From NCBI RefSeq assembly GCF_050483325.1, contig NZ_JBCMYF010000001.1:186001-250000 (forward strand): a stretch of 64,000 nucleotides of DNA, in the 5' to 3' direction. The DNA is from Bacillus_P idriensis_A. Its GTDB lineage: Bacteria; Bacillota; Bacilli; Bacillales; Bacillaceae. The notes beneath the pieces were generated by a model. That model had not been told where the DNA came from. It saw only the letters and a program-made list of their open reading frames with translations, and made no database searches. The translations under genes and the position numbers were made by a program. Positions 8,070 to 17,279 of the stretch are shown here, piece by piece; positions within the stretch are counted from its first letter, which is position 1; the number at the start of each line of letters is the position of its first letter.

Positions 8070-8495
8070 GTGAACACATCAATCAAATGGAACGGAAAAA
8101 TGAGTTTCTCGGGTACAACGCCATCTGGCCATGAAGTGAAGATGGATGCAGCAGAAGACTTTGGCGGAGAAAATACAGGCGCAAGACCGACGGAGCTGTT
8201 ATTAAATGCCGTTGCAGGCTGTACAGGAATTGATATCATTTCCATCCTGCAAAAAATGAGGCTCAGCCCCAGCTCTTTTCACATGGAAGTAAGCGGAACA
8301 CGTGCTGAAGATCATCCAAAACGCTTCACGGCGATTCATATTCATTACGTATTGGAAGGGGATCTGCCTGAAGACAAGGTAATCAGAGCCATTCAGCTGT
8401 CGAAGGACAAATATTGTTCGGTGTCACAATCATTGAACGCGGAAATTTCAGCGGGGTATTCGATTAATGGTGTGAACGGGGAACGGGAAATCTGA
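8070..8495 (+). CDS. OsmC family protein
   Basis: A 141-residue protein of the OsmC/Ohr superfamily, thiol-dependent peroxidases and related proteins. Typical segments are RPTELLLNAVAGCTGIDIISIL (first conserved Cys, about residue 51) and VIRAIQLSKDKYCSVSQSL (second Cys, about residue 117), the redox pair of the family. GTG at 8070 is preceded by AAAGGGGCTGGTAATA. It follows proA by 33 bp and may be read with it, but there is no functional link to proline synthesis. A terminator hairpin follows. Subgroup (Ohr, OsmC or the YhfA type) cannot be fixed here; the sequence most resembles the YhfA type. Confidence 0.88.
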   Translation: MNTSIKWNGKMSFSGTTPSGHEVKMDAAEDFGGENTGARPTELLLNAVAGCTGIDIISILQKMRLSPSSFHMEVSGTRAEDHPKRFTAIHIHYVLEGDLPEDKVIRAIQLSKDKYCSVSQSLNAEISAGYSINGVNGEREI

Positions 8496-8548
8496 CAAAG
8501 AGAGCTTGCGGATATCAGGTTCGAGGGTGCTATATTTAAAATCAGGGG

Positions 8549-8574
8549 CTGCCATTAATGGCAGCTTTTTGTTG
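8549..8574 (+). terminator. Rho-independent terminator after the OsmC gene
   Basis: GCTGCCATTAATGGCAGC is a short perfect stem (GCTGCCAT / ATGGCAGC) followed by TTTTTGTTG, closing the proBA-osmC transcript. Confidence 0.8.
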
Positions 8575-8685
8575 TTTTTCTATGATTCGTAAAACATCGT
8601 CATTTTTATTTCAAAATAGATGGGTATCCGTTTCCTGACCATTCATTTATTCATATCCTTTTAATACTAGGGAGGAGATGAATAG

Positions 8686-9072
8686 ATGTCATCAAAAGAT
8701 GAATTGATTTGCCGAAAATTTGCGGAAATTATCGGAGGACAAGAAGGATTTGCCGGTGGGAAATGTGTGGCAACGATAAGTCGGGATGAAATAAAAACAA
8801 CCATTTTAGGAAAGCGTTTTAGAGTAACCTCATCCTTCTCATTTGAAACAAGGGATAAGAAGACAGGACTTGCACTGTGCTTAGGCAGGGTAGCCCTTTT
8901 GCAAAAGGAAGTTGACCATTTTGCAGCTTCCATTCTAAAAAAAGGCATCCTTGTTTCGTCCATCCACAATGAGTGGCTTTTTGATCAGCCAAATTTGATT
9001 TACGTGAATATTGATGCTGTAGAAGATCCATTAGTTTTTGCAAAGAGTGTCAGAAAAGCGTTACGGAACTAG
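8686..9072 (+). CDS. DUF1259 (LppY/LpqO-like) protein
   Basis: The 128 residues fit the DUF1259 pattern: an N-terminal FAEIIGGQEGFAGGKCVATISR block, RFRVTSSFSFE in the middle, the GRVALLQKEVDHFAASILKKGI helix and the family signature SSIHNEWLFDQPNLIYVNI near the end. The family is often about twice this length, so this may be a single-repeat form. AGGGAGGAGATGAATAG precedes the ATG at 8686. No signal peptide is seen, so it should be cytoplasmic. Its biochemical role is not known to me. A small terminator hairpin follows. Confidence 0.8.
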   Translation: MSSKDELICRKFAEIIGGQEGFAGGKCVATISRDEIKTTILGKRFRVTSSFSFETRDKKTGLALCLGRVALLQKEVDHFAASILKKGILVSSIHNEWLFDQPNLIYVNIDAVEDPLVFAKSVRKALRN

Positions 9073-9097
9073 GGATTGCACTCTATTGGTTAACTTG

Positions 9098-9123
9098 AGC
9101 TGTCATAAAGGCAGCTTTTTTCC
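9098..9123 (+). terminator. Terminator after the DUF1259 gene
   Basis: GCTGTC / GGCAGC form a short imperfect stem followed by TTTTTTCC. Confidence 0.6.
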
Positions 9124-9156
9124 TTCATCTTATTGGACCGGCTCCCTTTTCATCAA

Positions 9157-10104
9157 TTAAAATGGTTCCCCTGTCATGGTGGACATAAAATGAGAAAAGA
9201 ATAGACGATAATCCAAATCAAACGCGATACGGTGTTTTTTCTCTGTTTCGCCGAATGTTGTATAGGGTCTAATATCAGCAATACTGTGGCCTCGTTCCAT
9301 TCCGTCTTTTGCCTGGACGATATAGACAGGCAGTGATTTATATGTCAGCATGTCTGGATGAAGCGAAGCCATGATGGTTAAGGCGTCGTGAACGGGACTT
9401 CCGGGGGCAGCGGGATTTCTTTTTTTGTAATAAGCATAATAGTAGTCAAGCAGAGGCTTTAAAATTTTTGCTTTCCCAATCCCTGCAATGTAGTCGACCA
9501 TTTCCTGATTGACAATCGCGCGCTCGGTAACATTCAAGGGGATGATCGTCAAATTCCGTGCGTGAGTCACAACCACCTTGGCGGCAACAGGATCTGCATG
9601 GAAATTGGCTTCTGAAACAGGAGTCACATTTCCAGGCACCCAAAAAGCTCCGCCCATAACGTAACAAGCTTTTACGCTGTTCATTAGCGATTTGTAGTGA
9701 ATAAACATGGTGGCGAGAGATGTAAGCCTTCCGATGCTGACAATAGTCAGATCATTTCCGTGGGTTTCAATCACCTTTGCGATTTCCAGAAAATTTTCAC
9801 CCTCACCCGAATACTCCTGCTCTGGAACGATGGGACCAAGCCCATACTCTCCATGGATTTCAGGATAATAGGTAGGGTTTTCCCCTGTCATCGGAAGCTC
9901 TGCCCCTTCAAAAATCGGGATTTGATCAGATTGGTTAAATAAATCGTGCAAATATTGGACGCTTGCCATCGTATTTTTTCTCGGAATATTTCCGTAATCA
10001 GCCACAACTCCCACAATCTCAATTTCATCATGCAAAGCCCCGTAGATTAGAGCAACAGTGTCATCAATGCCGATATCTCCAAACAGCAAGACTTTTAAAG
10101 CCAC
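9157..10104 (-). CDS. Nucleoside hydrolase (inosine/uridine-preferring family)
   Basis: The family cleaves the N-glycosidic bond of nucleosides using a Ca2+ held by aspartates. The N-terminus LLFGDIGIDDTVALIYG keeps D10, D14 and D15, although the usual first Asp of DTDPGIDD is replaced by Phe-Gly, a deviation worth noting. Further support is IEIVGVVADYGN, LTIVSIGRLTSLA (about 117-129), VMGGAFWVPGNVTPVSEANFHADP (about 147-170) and PVHDALTIMASL (about 246-257) with the conserved His-Asp. Start is GTG at 10104 with AAAGGAGGCTTTAAG before it. The gene is monocistronic. Substrate unknown; a role in nucleoside salvage is likely. Confidence 0.88.
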   Translation of the reverse strand: MALKVLLFGDIGIDDTVALIYGALHDEIEIVGVVADYGNIPRKNTMASVQYLHDLFNQSDQIPIFEGAELPMTGENPTYYPEIHGEYGLGPIVPEQEYSGEGENFLEIAKVIETHGNDLTIVSIGRLTSLATMFIHYKSLMNSVKACYVMGGAFWVPGNVTPVSEANFHADPVAAKVVVTHARNLTIIPLNVTERAIVNQEMVDYIAGIGKAKILKPLLDYYYAYYKKRNPAAPGSPVHDALTIMASLHPDMLTYKSLPVYIVQAKDGMERGHSIADIRPYTTFGETEKKHRIAFDLDYRLFFSHFMSTMTGEPF

Positions 10105-10271
10105 CTTAAAGCCTCCTTTGATTGCATTTCTAATCTGTATCCTTTTTTCTTATGTAAAATGCCTCATTTTTTACCGGTTTGGAAAATTACTTCCAAATAC
10201 CTAATCTGCATTGTATGCATAGGGGATTTCTTCAACTCAAACAGTCCCTATTAAACATTATGATTGAACAC

Positions 10272-10313
10272 AAAAAACATCGAAATCCATTCATGGCATT
10301 TCGATGTTTTTCT
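10272..10313 (-). terminator. Bidirectional hairpin after ytcD
   Basis: AAACATCGAAAT and ATTTCGATGTTT form a 12-bp stem with an A-run on the left and a T-run on the right, directly abutting the end of the HxlR-type gene. It ends the minus-strand transcript. Confidence 0.8.
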
Positions 10314-10673
10314 TTATTTATTCAGGATACTATCTTCAAGCACGGCTGATTTATCCCCATACACCTTCGTAATATGTCCTTCTCCCCAGGCACAGAGTGA
10401 ATCCAGAATTGTCTGCAGGCTCCAGCCGTATTCGCTCAGTTCGTATTCCACTTTTGGAGGGATCTGCTGATGGACGATCCGGTTAATGACTCCATCATCC
10501 TCAAGCTCCCGCAATTGCTGAGTGAGCATTTTTTGGGTGATATTCGGCATCAGGCGTTTCAGTTCACTTGTGCGTTTTTTGCCGTGCGTCAAATGGCAGA
10601 GAATGACGCATTTCCACTTGCCGCCAATGATCTCAAGTGTTGCTTCTACAGGGATATTATATTTCTTTTGCAT
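10314..10673 (-). CDS. ytcD: HxlR family transcriptional regulator, YtcD type
   Basis: A 119-residue winged-helix regulator with the HxlR signature: ATLEIIGGKWKCVILCHL (about 11-28), ELKRLMPNITQKMLTQQLRELE as recognition region and VEYELSEYGWSLQTIL as wing and dimer helix. It is divergent from an MFS exporter and an aldo/keto reductase, the same trio as B. subtilis ytcD/ytbD/ytbE, which supports the name. The 157-bp divergent region contains four related half-sites. Such proteins commonly respond to reactive electrophiles through a cysteine; Cys22 is a candidate. AGGAGTTCT precedes the ATG. Confidence 0.88.
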   Translation of the reverse strand: MQKKYNIPVEATLEIIGGKWKCVILCHLTHGKKRTSELKRLMPNITQKMLTQQLRELEDDGVINRIVHQQIPPKVEYELSEYGWSLQTILDSLCAWGEGHITKVYGDKSAVLEDSILNK

Positions 10674-10701
10674 AGAACTCCTCCTATTTGACAGGCACCC
10701 A

Positions 10702-10734
10702 AAAGTGCCTACAGCACTTTAAAGTACGTACTTT
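10702..10734. promoter_or_regulatory. Probable YtcD operator: two adjacent palindromes
   Basis: AAAGTGC-CTACA-GCACTTT (10702-10720) is a perfect 7-5-7 inverted repeat, followed at once by the perfect 14-bp palindrome AAAGTACGTACTTT (10721-10734). All four half-sites share AAAGT(G/A)C. The pair lies between the divergent ytcD and ytbD starts, about 30 bp from the ytcD start codon. Confidence 0.7.
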
Positions 10735-10830
10735 TCATTAAATCCGATATGTATCATAATAACATTTGCCGGCTGATCTTTACCATACGCTTATTTTTAA
10801 TAAATATTCAATTTTTTAGGAGGAGAAAAG

Positions 10831-12039
10831 ATGAGTTTAGATAAAAAAAGAAGTACACTTGCCCTGCTCGCGTTGGCAGTCAGTGCTTTTGCCATTGGTA
10901 CAACAGAATTTATCAGCGTTGGCCTGCTGCCGATGATCGCTGAAGATTTAGCCATTCCTGTTACAACTGCAGGATTAACCGTTTCATTATATGCGGTGGG
11001 AGTCATGTTCGGGGCGCCGATTTTGACATCCCTCGCATCGAATATGTCCCGCAAAACGCTATTGCTTTGGATTATGATTGTTTTCCTCATCGGAAACAGC
11101 CTTTCTGCGGGAGCAACAAGCATTGGGGTATTATTAGCCGGACGCATTATCGCAGCTCTCGCGCATGGAGTGTTTATGTCAATCGGATCAACGATTGCCG
11201 CTGATCTTGTCCCTGAGAACCGCCGTGCAAGTGCCATATCCATCATGTTTACCGGTTTGACAGTCGCAACGGTTACAGGAGTTCCATTTGGAACATTTAT
11301 CGGCCAGCAATTTGGCTGGAGGCTCGCATTTATTGTCATTATTTTGATTGGTTTAATAGCTCTTATTGCCAACAGCATTCTAGTGCCTTCAGATTTGAAA
11401 AAGGGCAATCGCACAACGTTTGGCGATCAGCTGAAACTTGTAAAGAACGGCCGTCTGCTTCTTGTCTTTATGATCACTGCATTGGGATACGGCGGAACAT
11501 TCGTAGTCTTTACGTACCTGTCACCGCTGCTTCAAACTATTACAGGTTTTAAAGAAGGAACTGTAGCCGTCATTTTACTTGTTTACGGAATGGCTATTGC
11601 CATCGGAAATATGATTGGCGGAAAGCTATCGAACCAAAATCCGATTAAAGCTTTATTCTATATGTTTATAGTCCAGGCAATCGTCCTATTTGTATTAGCC
11701 TTTACCGCGCCATTTAAAATCGCAGGTTTACTTACGATTTTATTGATGGGAGTATTTGCTTTCATGAACGTGCCTGGTTTGCAGGTCTACGTCGTGATGC
11801 TTGCGGAACGCTTTGTGCCAAGTGCCGTTGATGTAGCATCAGCCATCAATATTGCTGCGTTTAACGCAGGAATTGCAATCGGTGCCTTCCTTGGAGGAGT
11901 GATTACAGATTCAATCGGCCTCATCCATACAGCCTGGATCGGAGGAGTCATGGTTCTCGGCGCCGTCATTCTTACGGGATGGAGCCGTGCTTTAGAACAG
12001 AAGGATCAGAAAATCGAAAGACAAAAGCTTGCTTGCTGA
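10831..12039 (+). CDS. ytbD: MFS drug/metabolite exporter, YtbD type
   Basis: A 402-residue, twelve-segment member of the DHA1 branch of the major facilitator superfamily. It opens with ALLALAVSAFAIGTTEFISVGLLP, the AraJ/YdhP-type N-terminus, and has the motif between segments 2 and 3 in SNMSRKTLLLW, then GRIIAALAHGVFMSIGS and FTGLTVATVTGVPFG (motif C region). AGGAGGAGAAAAG precedes the ATG. It is 28 bp from the aldo/keto reductase gene and divergent from the HxlR regulator, the B. subtilis ytbDE arrangement. It probably expels a toxic small molecule that also induces the operon; the substrate is not known. Confidence 0.88.
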   Translation: MSLDKKRSTLALLALAVSAFAIGTTEFISVGLLPMIAEDLAIPVTTAGLTVSLYAVGVMFGAPILTSLASNMSRKTLLLWIMIVFLIGNSLSAGATSIGVLLAGRIIAALAHGVFMSIGSTIAADLVPENRRASAISIMFTGLTVATVTGVPFGTFIGQQFGWRLAFIVIILIGLIALIANSILVPSDLKKGNRTTFGDQLKLVKNGRLLLVFMITALGYGGTFVVFTYLSPLLQTITGFKEGTVAVILLVYGMAIAIGNMIGGKLSNQNPIKALFYMFIVQAIVLFVLAFTAPFKIAGLLTILLMGVFAFMNVPGLQVYVVMLAERFVPSAVDVASAINIAAFNAGIAIGAFLGGVITDSIGLIHTAWIGGVMVLGAVILTGWSRALEQKDQKIERQKLAC

Positions 12040-12067
12040 CATGATAAAAATTAGAGGAGGAAATGAA

Positions 12068-12910
12068 ATGATGAACAATTTACAAAGTACAACAACCTTG
12101 AATAATGGAGTGAAAATGCCATGGTTCGGCCTTGGCGTTTTTAAAGTAGAAGAAGGACCAGAGCTTGTGGATGCTGTGAAAGCAGCGATTAAAAATGGGT
12201 ACCGCAGTATTGATACAGCAGCGATTTACGGAAATGAAGAAGGAGTCGGACAAGGAATACGCGAAGGAATAGCAGAAGCTGGCATTCAAAGAGAAGATCT
12301 ATTTGTCACATCGAAGGTCTGGAATGCGGATCTGGGATACGATCAAACAATAAAAGCTTATGAAACGAGCTTAGCTAAACTCGGGTTGGACTACTTGGAT
12401 CTCTACCTGATTCACTGGCCGGTGGAAAGCAAATATAAGGAAGCATGGAGAGCGCTTGAAACGCTTTATAAAAATGGAAAAATAAAAGCTATCGGAGTCA
12501 GCAATTTTCAGATTCACCATTTGGAAAGCCTGATGGAAGATGCGGAGATCAAACCAATGATTAACCAGGTGGAATTCCATCCGCGTCTGACTCAAAAAAA
12601 TCTCCTATCTTTCTGCAAAGAGCAAGGTATTCAGCTTGAAGCATGGTCACCGCTCATGCAGGGACAGTTATTGGACCATCCGGAGCTTAAGGAGCTCGCA
12701 AATAAATACAAGAAAACAATTGCTCAAATCATTTTGCGCTGGGACCTGCAAAACGGCGTCATCACCATTCCAAAATCAACAAAGGAAGAACGCATCATCC
12801 AGAATGCTGCCATCTTTGATTTTGAATTAACGGAAGGGGACATGGCTCTTATTGATGGATTGAATCGCGATGAGCGGGTTGGACCTGATCCAGACAATTT
12901 TGATTTTTAA
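12068..12910 (+). CDS. ytbE: Aldo/keto reductase, YtbE type
   Basis: A 280-residue NADPH-dependent reductase of the AKR5 type. Seen are the active-site Asp-Tyr in YRSIDTAAIYGNEEGVG (about 41-57), the Lys in FVTSKVWNADLG (about 80-90), the His in LDLYLIHWPV (about 106-115), GVSNFQIHHLE and the cofactor segment ITIPKSTKEERI (about 238-249). The start at 12068 is chosen because GAGGAGG lies seven bases upstream; an in-frame ATG at 12029 overlaps the MFS gene. It is co-transcribed with ytbD and followed by a strong terminator. It probably detoxifies reactive aldehydes such as glyoxal-type compounds. Confidence 0.9.
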   Translation: MMNNLQSTTTLNNGVKMPWFGLGVFKVEEGPELVDAVKAAIKNGYRSIDTAAIYGNEEGVGQGIREGIAEAGIQREDLFVTSKVWNADLGYDQTIKAYETSLAKLGLDYLDLYLIHWPVESKYKEAWRALETLYKNGKIKAIGVSNFQIHHLESLMEDAEIKPMINQVEFHPRLTQKNLLSFCKEQGIQLEAWSPLMQGQLLDHPELKELANKYKKTIAQIILRWDLQNGVITIPKSTKEERIIQNAAIFDFELTEGDMALIDGLNRDERVGPDPDNFDF

Positions 12911-12926
12911 TTCACAGCAGATCCTG

Positions 12927-12962
12927 CACACCATTTAGTCTCCTAAATGGTGTGTTTTTTTG
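12927..12962 (+). terminator. Strong terminator after ytbE
   Basis: CACACCATTTAG / CTAAATGGTGTG is a perfect 12-bp stem with a TCTC loop and a seven-base T-run. Confidence 0.92.
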
Positions 12963-12992
12963 TCATTTAAATAAGAAATGCAGAAAGTGAAT

Positions 12993-13027
12993 GGAAAAAA
13001 ACGCATTTCACAAGCTGTGGAATGCGT
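12993..13027 (-). terminator. Terminator after the MEDS gene (minus strand)
   Basis: ACGCATTTCACA / TGTGGAATGCGT pair with one mismatch; the A-run at 12993-13000 is the T-tract on the minus strand. Confidence 0.75.
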
Positions 13028-13044
13028 CTCAAAAAGTGAAATAT

Positions 13045-13617
13045 TCATTTTACTTCAAGCCCAGGCGTGTATTGATCGGAGACAATGATATCATCTTCCA
13101 TTAAGACATAGGGATGTGTTTCCATTAAAATCGTTTTGAGATAGTCCGGCATTTTCTCTGCCTGGTATGCACAAATTAAAGGAAATGACAGCTGTTTGAC
13201 AGCTCCATCCACTACTTTTTCTAAATCTCCTATTAGATGCAGCGGTTCTTCCATAGTGGCCCACTCTACATGTGCCCATGAACGGAAGGAAATTTTATTT
13301 TCAACATATGACTGAATGGTTTTATTAAAGTATTCAACGATTGCAGGCGGATGATAACTGCCGCTTGAATAATAGAAATCGAAGTTGTTGACAAAGTGGA
13401 CAAATTCCTTTTGTTCTTTCGACAGTCTTGTGTTCAGCTCTTTTTGAATCATCCGGTAAAAGCGTTCATTCTCAATGAGAATCACGTAATCTCCCGCCTC
13501 AATCCCTGCTTGAATATAATTCAAAACCTGATCCATGTAATTTTCCATCCCATTATAGGAATACAGCACATGAACATCGCTTTTATTTTCAAATAGCTGA
13601 TTCATTTGGCTTTTCAA
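13045..13617 (-). CDS. MEDS domain protein
   Basis: The 190 residues match the MEDS (methanogen/methylotroph DcmR sensory) domain: HVLYSYNGMENYMDQVLNYI (about 16-35), AGIEAGDYVILIENERFYRMI, FVHFVNNFDFYYSSGSY and FRSWAHVEWA with its conserved Trp. It ends in a short tail with ETHPYVLMEDDIIVSDQY. MEDS proteins are thought to sense hydrocarbon-type ligands or relay signals; in bacilli they occur alone, as here, and no output domain is attached. No signal peptide is seen. It is monocistronic with its own terminator. The family call is confident, the role is not. Confidence 0.8.
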   Translation of the reverse strand: MKSQMNQLFENKSDVHVLYSYNGMENYMDQVLNYIQAGIEAGDYVILIENERFYRMIQKELNTRLSKEQKEFVHFVNNFDFYYSSGSYHPPAIVEYFNKTIQSYVENKISFRSWAHVEWATMEEPLHLIGDLEKVVDGAVKQLSFPLICAYQAEKMPDYLKTILMETHPYVLMEDDIIVSDQYTPGLEVK

Positions 13618-13751
13618 GCGTAATCACCCCACTTTTTCTATTTCCTCCATTATAGTAGATTTTAGTGAATAAAGGTGAAAAATATGGATGGTGTTAGTTA
13701 ACTCCTGCAGGGAATCGTTCTTCAAAAAAGGACTATTCCATTTTATAAAAA

Positions 13752-13784
13752 AATAAAAACGCCATTCACAGGGAATCGCGTTTA
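13752..13784 (-). terminator. Terminator of the 73-aa gene (minus strand)
   Basis: AACGCCATTC / GAATCGCGTT form an imperfect stem overlapping the stop codon at 13782; the A-rich run to the left supplies the minus-strand T-tract. Confidence 0.6.
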
Positions 13785-14003
13785 TTTCATAAAAGAAAAC
13801 CACTTGGAGAACGGGTTTTTCTTGTCGGTTATTTTGATTTCATTCATCAAAAGTTTGTCTTTTCGTTCAGCAATCCATTGATTTAATTCATGCTTATCCT
13901 GGCAGTGGGTCATATATGTTTCTCCGCCTTTTCCGCTCGCATTAATGACATATCTGCACGAATTGTTTTTCATTTTGTCCCGCCTTTTTTTCGTAATGAA
14001 CAT
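13782..14003 (-). CDS. Small hypothetical protein (73 aa)
   Basis: The frame encodes a charged soluble protein with CRYVINASGKGGETY, THCQDKHELNQWIAE and a C-terminal KKNPFSKWFSFMK. The start at 14003 has AGGTGA seven bases upstream; an internal ATG at 13973 with a weaker GGCGGG site is the alternative. No family is recognised. Its own terminator and a plausible ribosome site support it as a real gene. Confidence 0.6.
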   Translation of the reverse strand: MFITKKRRDKMKNNSCRYVINASGKGGETYMTHCQDKHELNQWIAERKDKLLMNEIKITDKKNPFSKWFSFMK

Positions 14004-14229
14004 TAACTTTCACCTATTATAACAAGTTTAATCAAACCGTCTACCCCTAAGTTGAAAATAATTTTGGTTTATTTTTCTGGAGAGCATGTCTTTCTTCTGA
14101 TATAGACAGACAGTAACGGGTTTAAGTGTGAAATTTTAACCAATTGTTAACAAAAATTTACACCTAATTTCCAAATATTGTTGTATATTTATGGAGTATG
14201 TCTATTTCATATCTCTGGGGGATAAGCAA

Positions 14230-17200
14230 ATGTCTATTTTAACGAAGTTTTCGCTGAAAAATCGGGCAGCCATTGTGATTATGGTGTTTCTGGTGACAGT
14301 GCTCGGCGTCTATTCAGGTTCACGGCTGCCGATGGAACTGCTTCCGAGTGTGGATGCACCAATGATTACGGTCACCACGTTTGGCGTGGGAATGGATGCC
14401 GAGACGGTAACCGAAGAGATAACGGAACCGCTCGAACGTCAATTGAAAAATGGCACGTATCTTGACAGCATGACTTCATCCACAAGTGAAGGAATCTCTA
14501 TGATTACGCTGAATTACACATCAGAAGCTGATATGAAAGAGGCTGCTTCTGAAGCTGAAAAGCTGATCAATCAAGTTCAGCTGCCGCAAAACACGGGAAA
14601 GCCTGTTGTGTCCCAGCTTAACTTCTCGATGATTCCGCTTGCCCAGGTGGCGCTTGAATCAGAAAATGGGTTTACAAAAGCAGATGAAGAGCGGATTGAA
14701 GAAGAAATAAAAACGAAATTTGAAGACATAGATGGCGTATCCAGCGTCACATTTTACGGAAAATCCATTTCGGAGCTGTCAGTGAAGATCGATCCGGAAA
14801 AAATGATAGAAAAGAACGTGTCCGCTGATCAGCTGATGATGGCCCTGCAATCTCAGAATGCATCTGTCCCTGCTGGTGAGATTGCAGTGGACGGGAAAGC
14901 AAATGCGATCCGGGTGCTCGGGGAAGTAACAGACGAAACGCAAATTGAAAATGCCATACTCGCACCGGATACGAAAATAAAAGACATTGCGGATGTTTCC
15001 ATTCGCCAGTTTTATGAAGCAGATGCAAGATTAAATGGAAAAGAAGCACTCGTCTTAGTGATTTTTAAAGAAGCAAGCAAAAACGCCGTTGAAATTGGAA
15101 AAGAAGTCGACAGGAAAGCCGAAGAATTACATGAGATTTATTCAGATGACTTTTCAATCCGCACGGTTCAAAATACGTCAGAAGATGTTGAAGGCGCTGT
15201 TCTTGGCATGGCAAAGGAAGTGGCCATTGGAGCAATCGCTGCAACGCTCATCATTCTGCTGTTTTTGAGAAACATCCGAACGACTTTGATTGCGGTAGTC
15301 AGTATCCCGCTGTCAATTTTAATGACCTTGTTTTTACTTGATCAATCGGGCATTACCTTAAATATTTTAACTCTTGGAGGATTAGCGGTTGCGGTCGGCC
15401 GTTTAGTTGATGACAGCATCGTAGTCATTGAAAATATCTACCGCCGTATTCAGACGGAAGGCTTGTCAAAAGAAGTCATACTGAGCGGGACGAAAGAAGT
15501 ATCCACTGCAATTACGTCCTCAACGCTTACGACAATTGCGGTCTTCCTGCCGATTGGCCTTGTCGGAGGTTCGATTGGAGAAATCATGACACCGCTGATT
15601 TTATCGGTCGTCTATTCGATTCTTGCATCCTTGCTTGTCGCCTTAACAGTAGTACCGCTGTTAAGCTTCGTTCTTTTGAAAAAAGTGAAGCAGAAGGAGC
15701 ATCAGCCGTCTGTCAAATATGCATCGATTTTGAAATGGTCGCTGAATCATAAATGGATTGTATTGGTCGCAGCACTGCTTATATTTGTTGGTTCCATATT
15801 CACTTTCACTGCCATTCCGCAGGCAAGTGTAAACAGTCAGTCTGAATCGTTCGTCAACGTCTCATTAACGTATCCGGCTGATTATGATTTAGAGGAAGCC
15901 AAGGAAAAAGCAGGGGAACTGGAGCAGGAATTATTAAAAGAAGATAAGCTCAAAGATTTGTTTTATCAGATGGGCTCTACAGCAGAAGATGCAAAATACG
16001 GCCAGGTGTTATCTGAAAAGCAGGCGAATTACTCGGTGATTTTTGAAAAAGGGAAAGACGTTGAAGGATTCCTCGACATGCTCAAGGAGATAAGTAAAGA
16101 GTATGCGCCTGGGAAAATTGAAGGATCTCAATTCTCATTTGGAAGCTTTGGCGGAGGAAACGGCATTCAGCTGAATGTGACGGCTTCAAATGAAGAAGAC
16201 CTTGCAGAAGCTGGAAAGCTTGCTGCCGAAGAACTTGAGAAAATCGAAGGAATTGAAAAAGTCAAAAGCAATTACGAAGATTTGAAAAACGAATGGATTG
16301 TCAATGTGGATCAGGAAAAAGCGGGTGCACTTGGCTTAAGTCCGGTTCAAATCGGCCAGCAGATCCGTGCCATGCTGAATAAAACGCCGCTTGGCCAAAT
16401 CAAAGTCGGAGGAGAACAGCTTCAAGCCGTCATCGAATACGAAGATGCCGACTTCTCCACAACAAAACAAGTACTGAATACGTATGTCACGTCTCCAGTT
16501 GCCGGACCTGTCCAATTGAAACAAGTGGCTGAGATTGAAGAACAGGAAATCAAAACTCAGGTCTATCATCAAGATGGAAAAGAAACCATTCAAATATCAG
16601 GCGAAATCAGTGCCGAGGACTTAAAAACGGCGGGAATGAAAATCGATCAAATGACAAAAGAAATCGATCTTCCTGAAGGGGCAGCTGTCACCATCTCGGG
16701 TGCAACTGAATCGATGCAGGACGATTTCGCCGACCTCTTTAAGATGATGGGCATCGCCGTATTAGTCGTCTACCTCATCATGGTCATCACCTTCGGCCAG
16801 GCAAGAGCGCCATTTGCGATTCTGTTCTCATTGCCGCTTGCTGCAGTGGGAGGCATACTGGGACTCGTCATCTCGCAGACTCCTGTTGACATCAATGCGC
16901 TGCTTGGAGCTCTAATGCTGATTGGAATCGTTGTGACAAACGCGATCGTTCTAATTGAACGCGTCCAGCAAAACCGCGAAAAAGGACTCGACATAAGGGA
17001 AGCTTTATTAGAAGCGGGATCCACTCGTCTGCGACCGATTATCATGACTGCTGTAACGACTATCGTAGCCTTAACCCCAATGGTATTCAGCGCCACAGAA
17101 GCTGCAAGCATGGTTTCAAGAAGCTTAGCAGTAGTCGTAATTGGAGGCTTAATTGTTTCAACTGCGCTGACATTGGTAGTAGTACCGGTAATGTATGAAC

Positions 17201-17265
17201 TGCTTGCGAAAATGGGGAGAAGACGGAAGAAGAAAAAAGATGTTGCAGAGGATATAGGGGTTTAA
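14230..17265 (+). CDS. swrC: RND-family efflux transporter, SwrC type
   Basis: A 1011-residue RND pump. It has the N-terminal segment FSLKNRAAIVIMVFLVTVLGVYSG shortened here to its membrane helix (about 8-30), two periplasmic-type loops, and the duplicated six-helix blocks. The proton-relay region AVAVGRLVDDSIVVIENI (about 385-402) carries the conserved Asp pair of helix 4. In Bacillus SwrC exports surfactin-type lipopeptides and supports swarming. Length is near the usual 1040-1065. The start at 14230 is used because GGGGGATAAGCAA directly precedes it; an earlier ATG at 14191 has none. Paired membrane-fusion or outer-membrane parts are absent, as expected for a Gram-positive. Confidence 0.88.
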   Translation: MSILTKFSLKNRAAIVIMVFLVTVLGVYSGSRLPMELLPSVDAPMITVTTFGVGMDAETVTEEITEPLERQLKNGTYLDSMTSSTSEGISMITLNYTSEADMKEAASEAEKLINQVQLPQNTGKPVVSQLNFSMIPLAQVALESENGFTKADEERIEEEIKTKFEDIDGVSSVTFYGKSISELSVKIDPEKMIEKNVSADQLMMALQSQNASVPAGEIAVDGKANAIRVLGEVTDETQIENAILAPDTKIKDIADVSIRQFYEADARLNGKEALVLVIFKEASKNAVEIGKEVDRKAEELHEIYSDDFSIRTVQNTSEDVEGAVLGMAKEVAIGAIAATLIILLFLRNIRTTLIAVVSIPLSILMTLFLLDQSGITLNILTLGGLAVAVGRLVDDSIVVIENIYRRIQTEGLSKEVILSGTKEVSTAITSSTLTTIAVFLPIGLVGGSIGEIMTPLILSVVYSILASLLVALTVVPLLSFVLLKKVKQKEHQPSVKYASILKWSLNHKWIVLVAALLIFVGSIFTFTAIPQASVNSQSESFVNVSLTYPADYDLEEAKEKAGELEQELLKEDKLKDLFYQMGSTAEDAKYGQVLSEKQANYSVIFEKGKDVEGFLDMLKEISKEYAPGKIEGSQFSFGSFGGGNGIQLNVTASNEEDLAEAGKLAAEELEKIEGIEKVKSNYEDLKNEWIVNVDQEKAGALGLSPVQIGQQIRAMLNKTPLGQIKVGGEQLQAVIEYEDADFSTTKQVLNTYVTSPVAGPVQLKQVAEIEEQEIKTQVYHQDGKETIQISGEISAEDLKTAGMKIDQMTKEIDLPEGAAVTISGATESMQDDFADLFKMMGIAVLVVYLIMVITFGQARAPFAILFSLPLAAVGGILGLVISQTPVDINALLGALMLIGIVVTNAIVLIERVQQNREKGLDIREALLEAGSTRLRPIIMTAVTTIVALTPMVFSATEAASMVSRSLAVVVIGGLIVSTALTLVVVPVMYELLAKMGRRRKKKKDVAEDIGV

Positions 17266-17279
17266 GAAGTAAATGAACG

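Noticed and set aside
10797..11414. Long minus-strand frame opposite the MFS gene
   Set aside because: Shadow of the membrane-protein coding sequence; no start signal.
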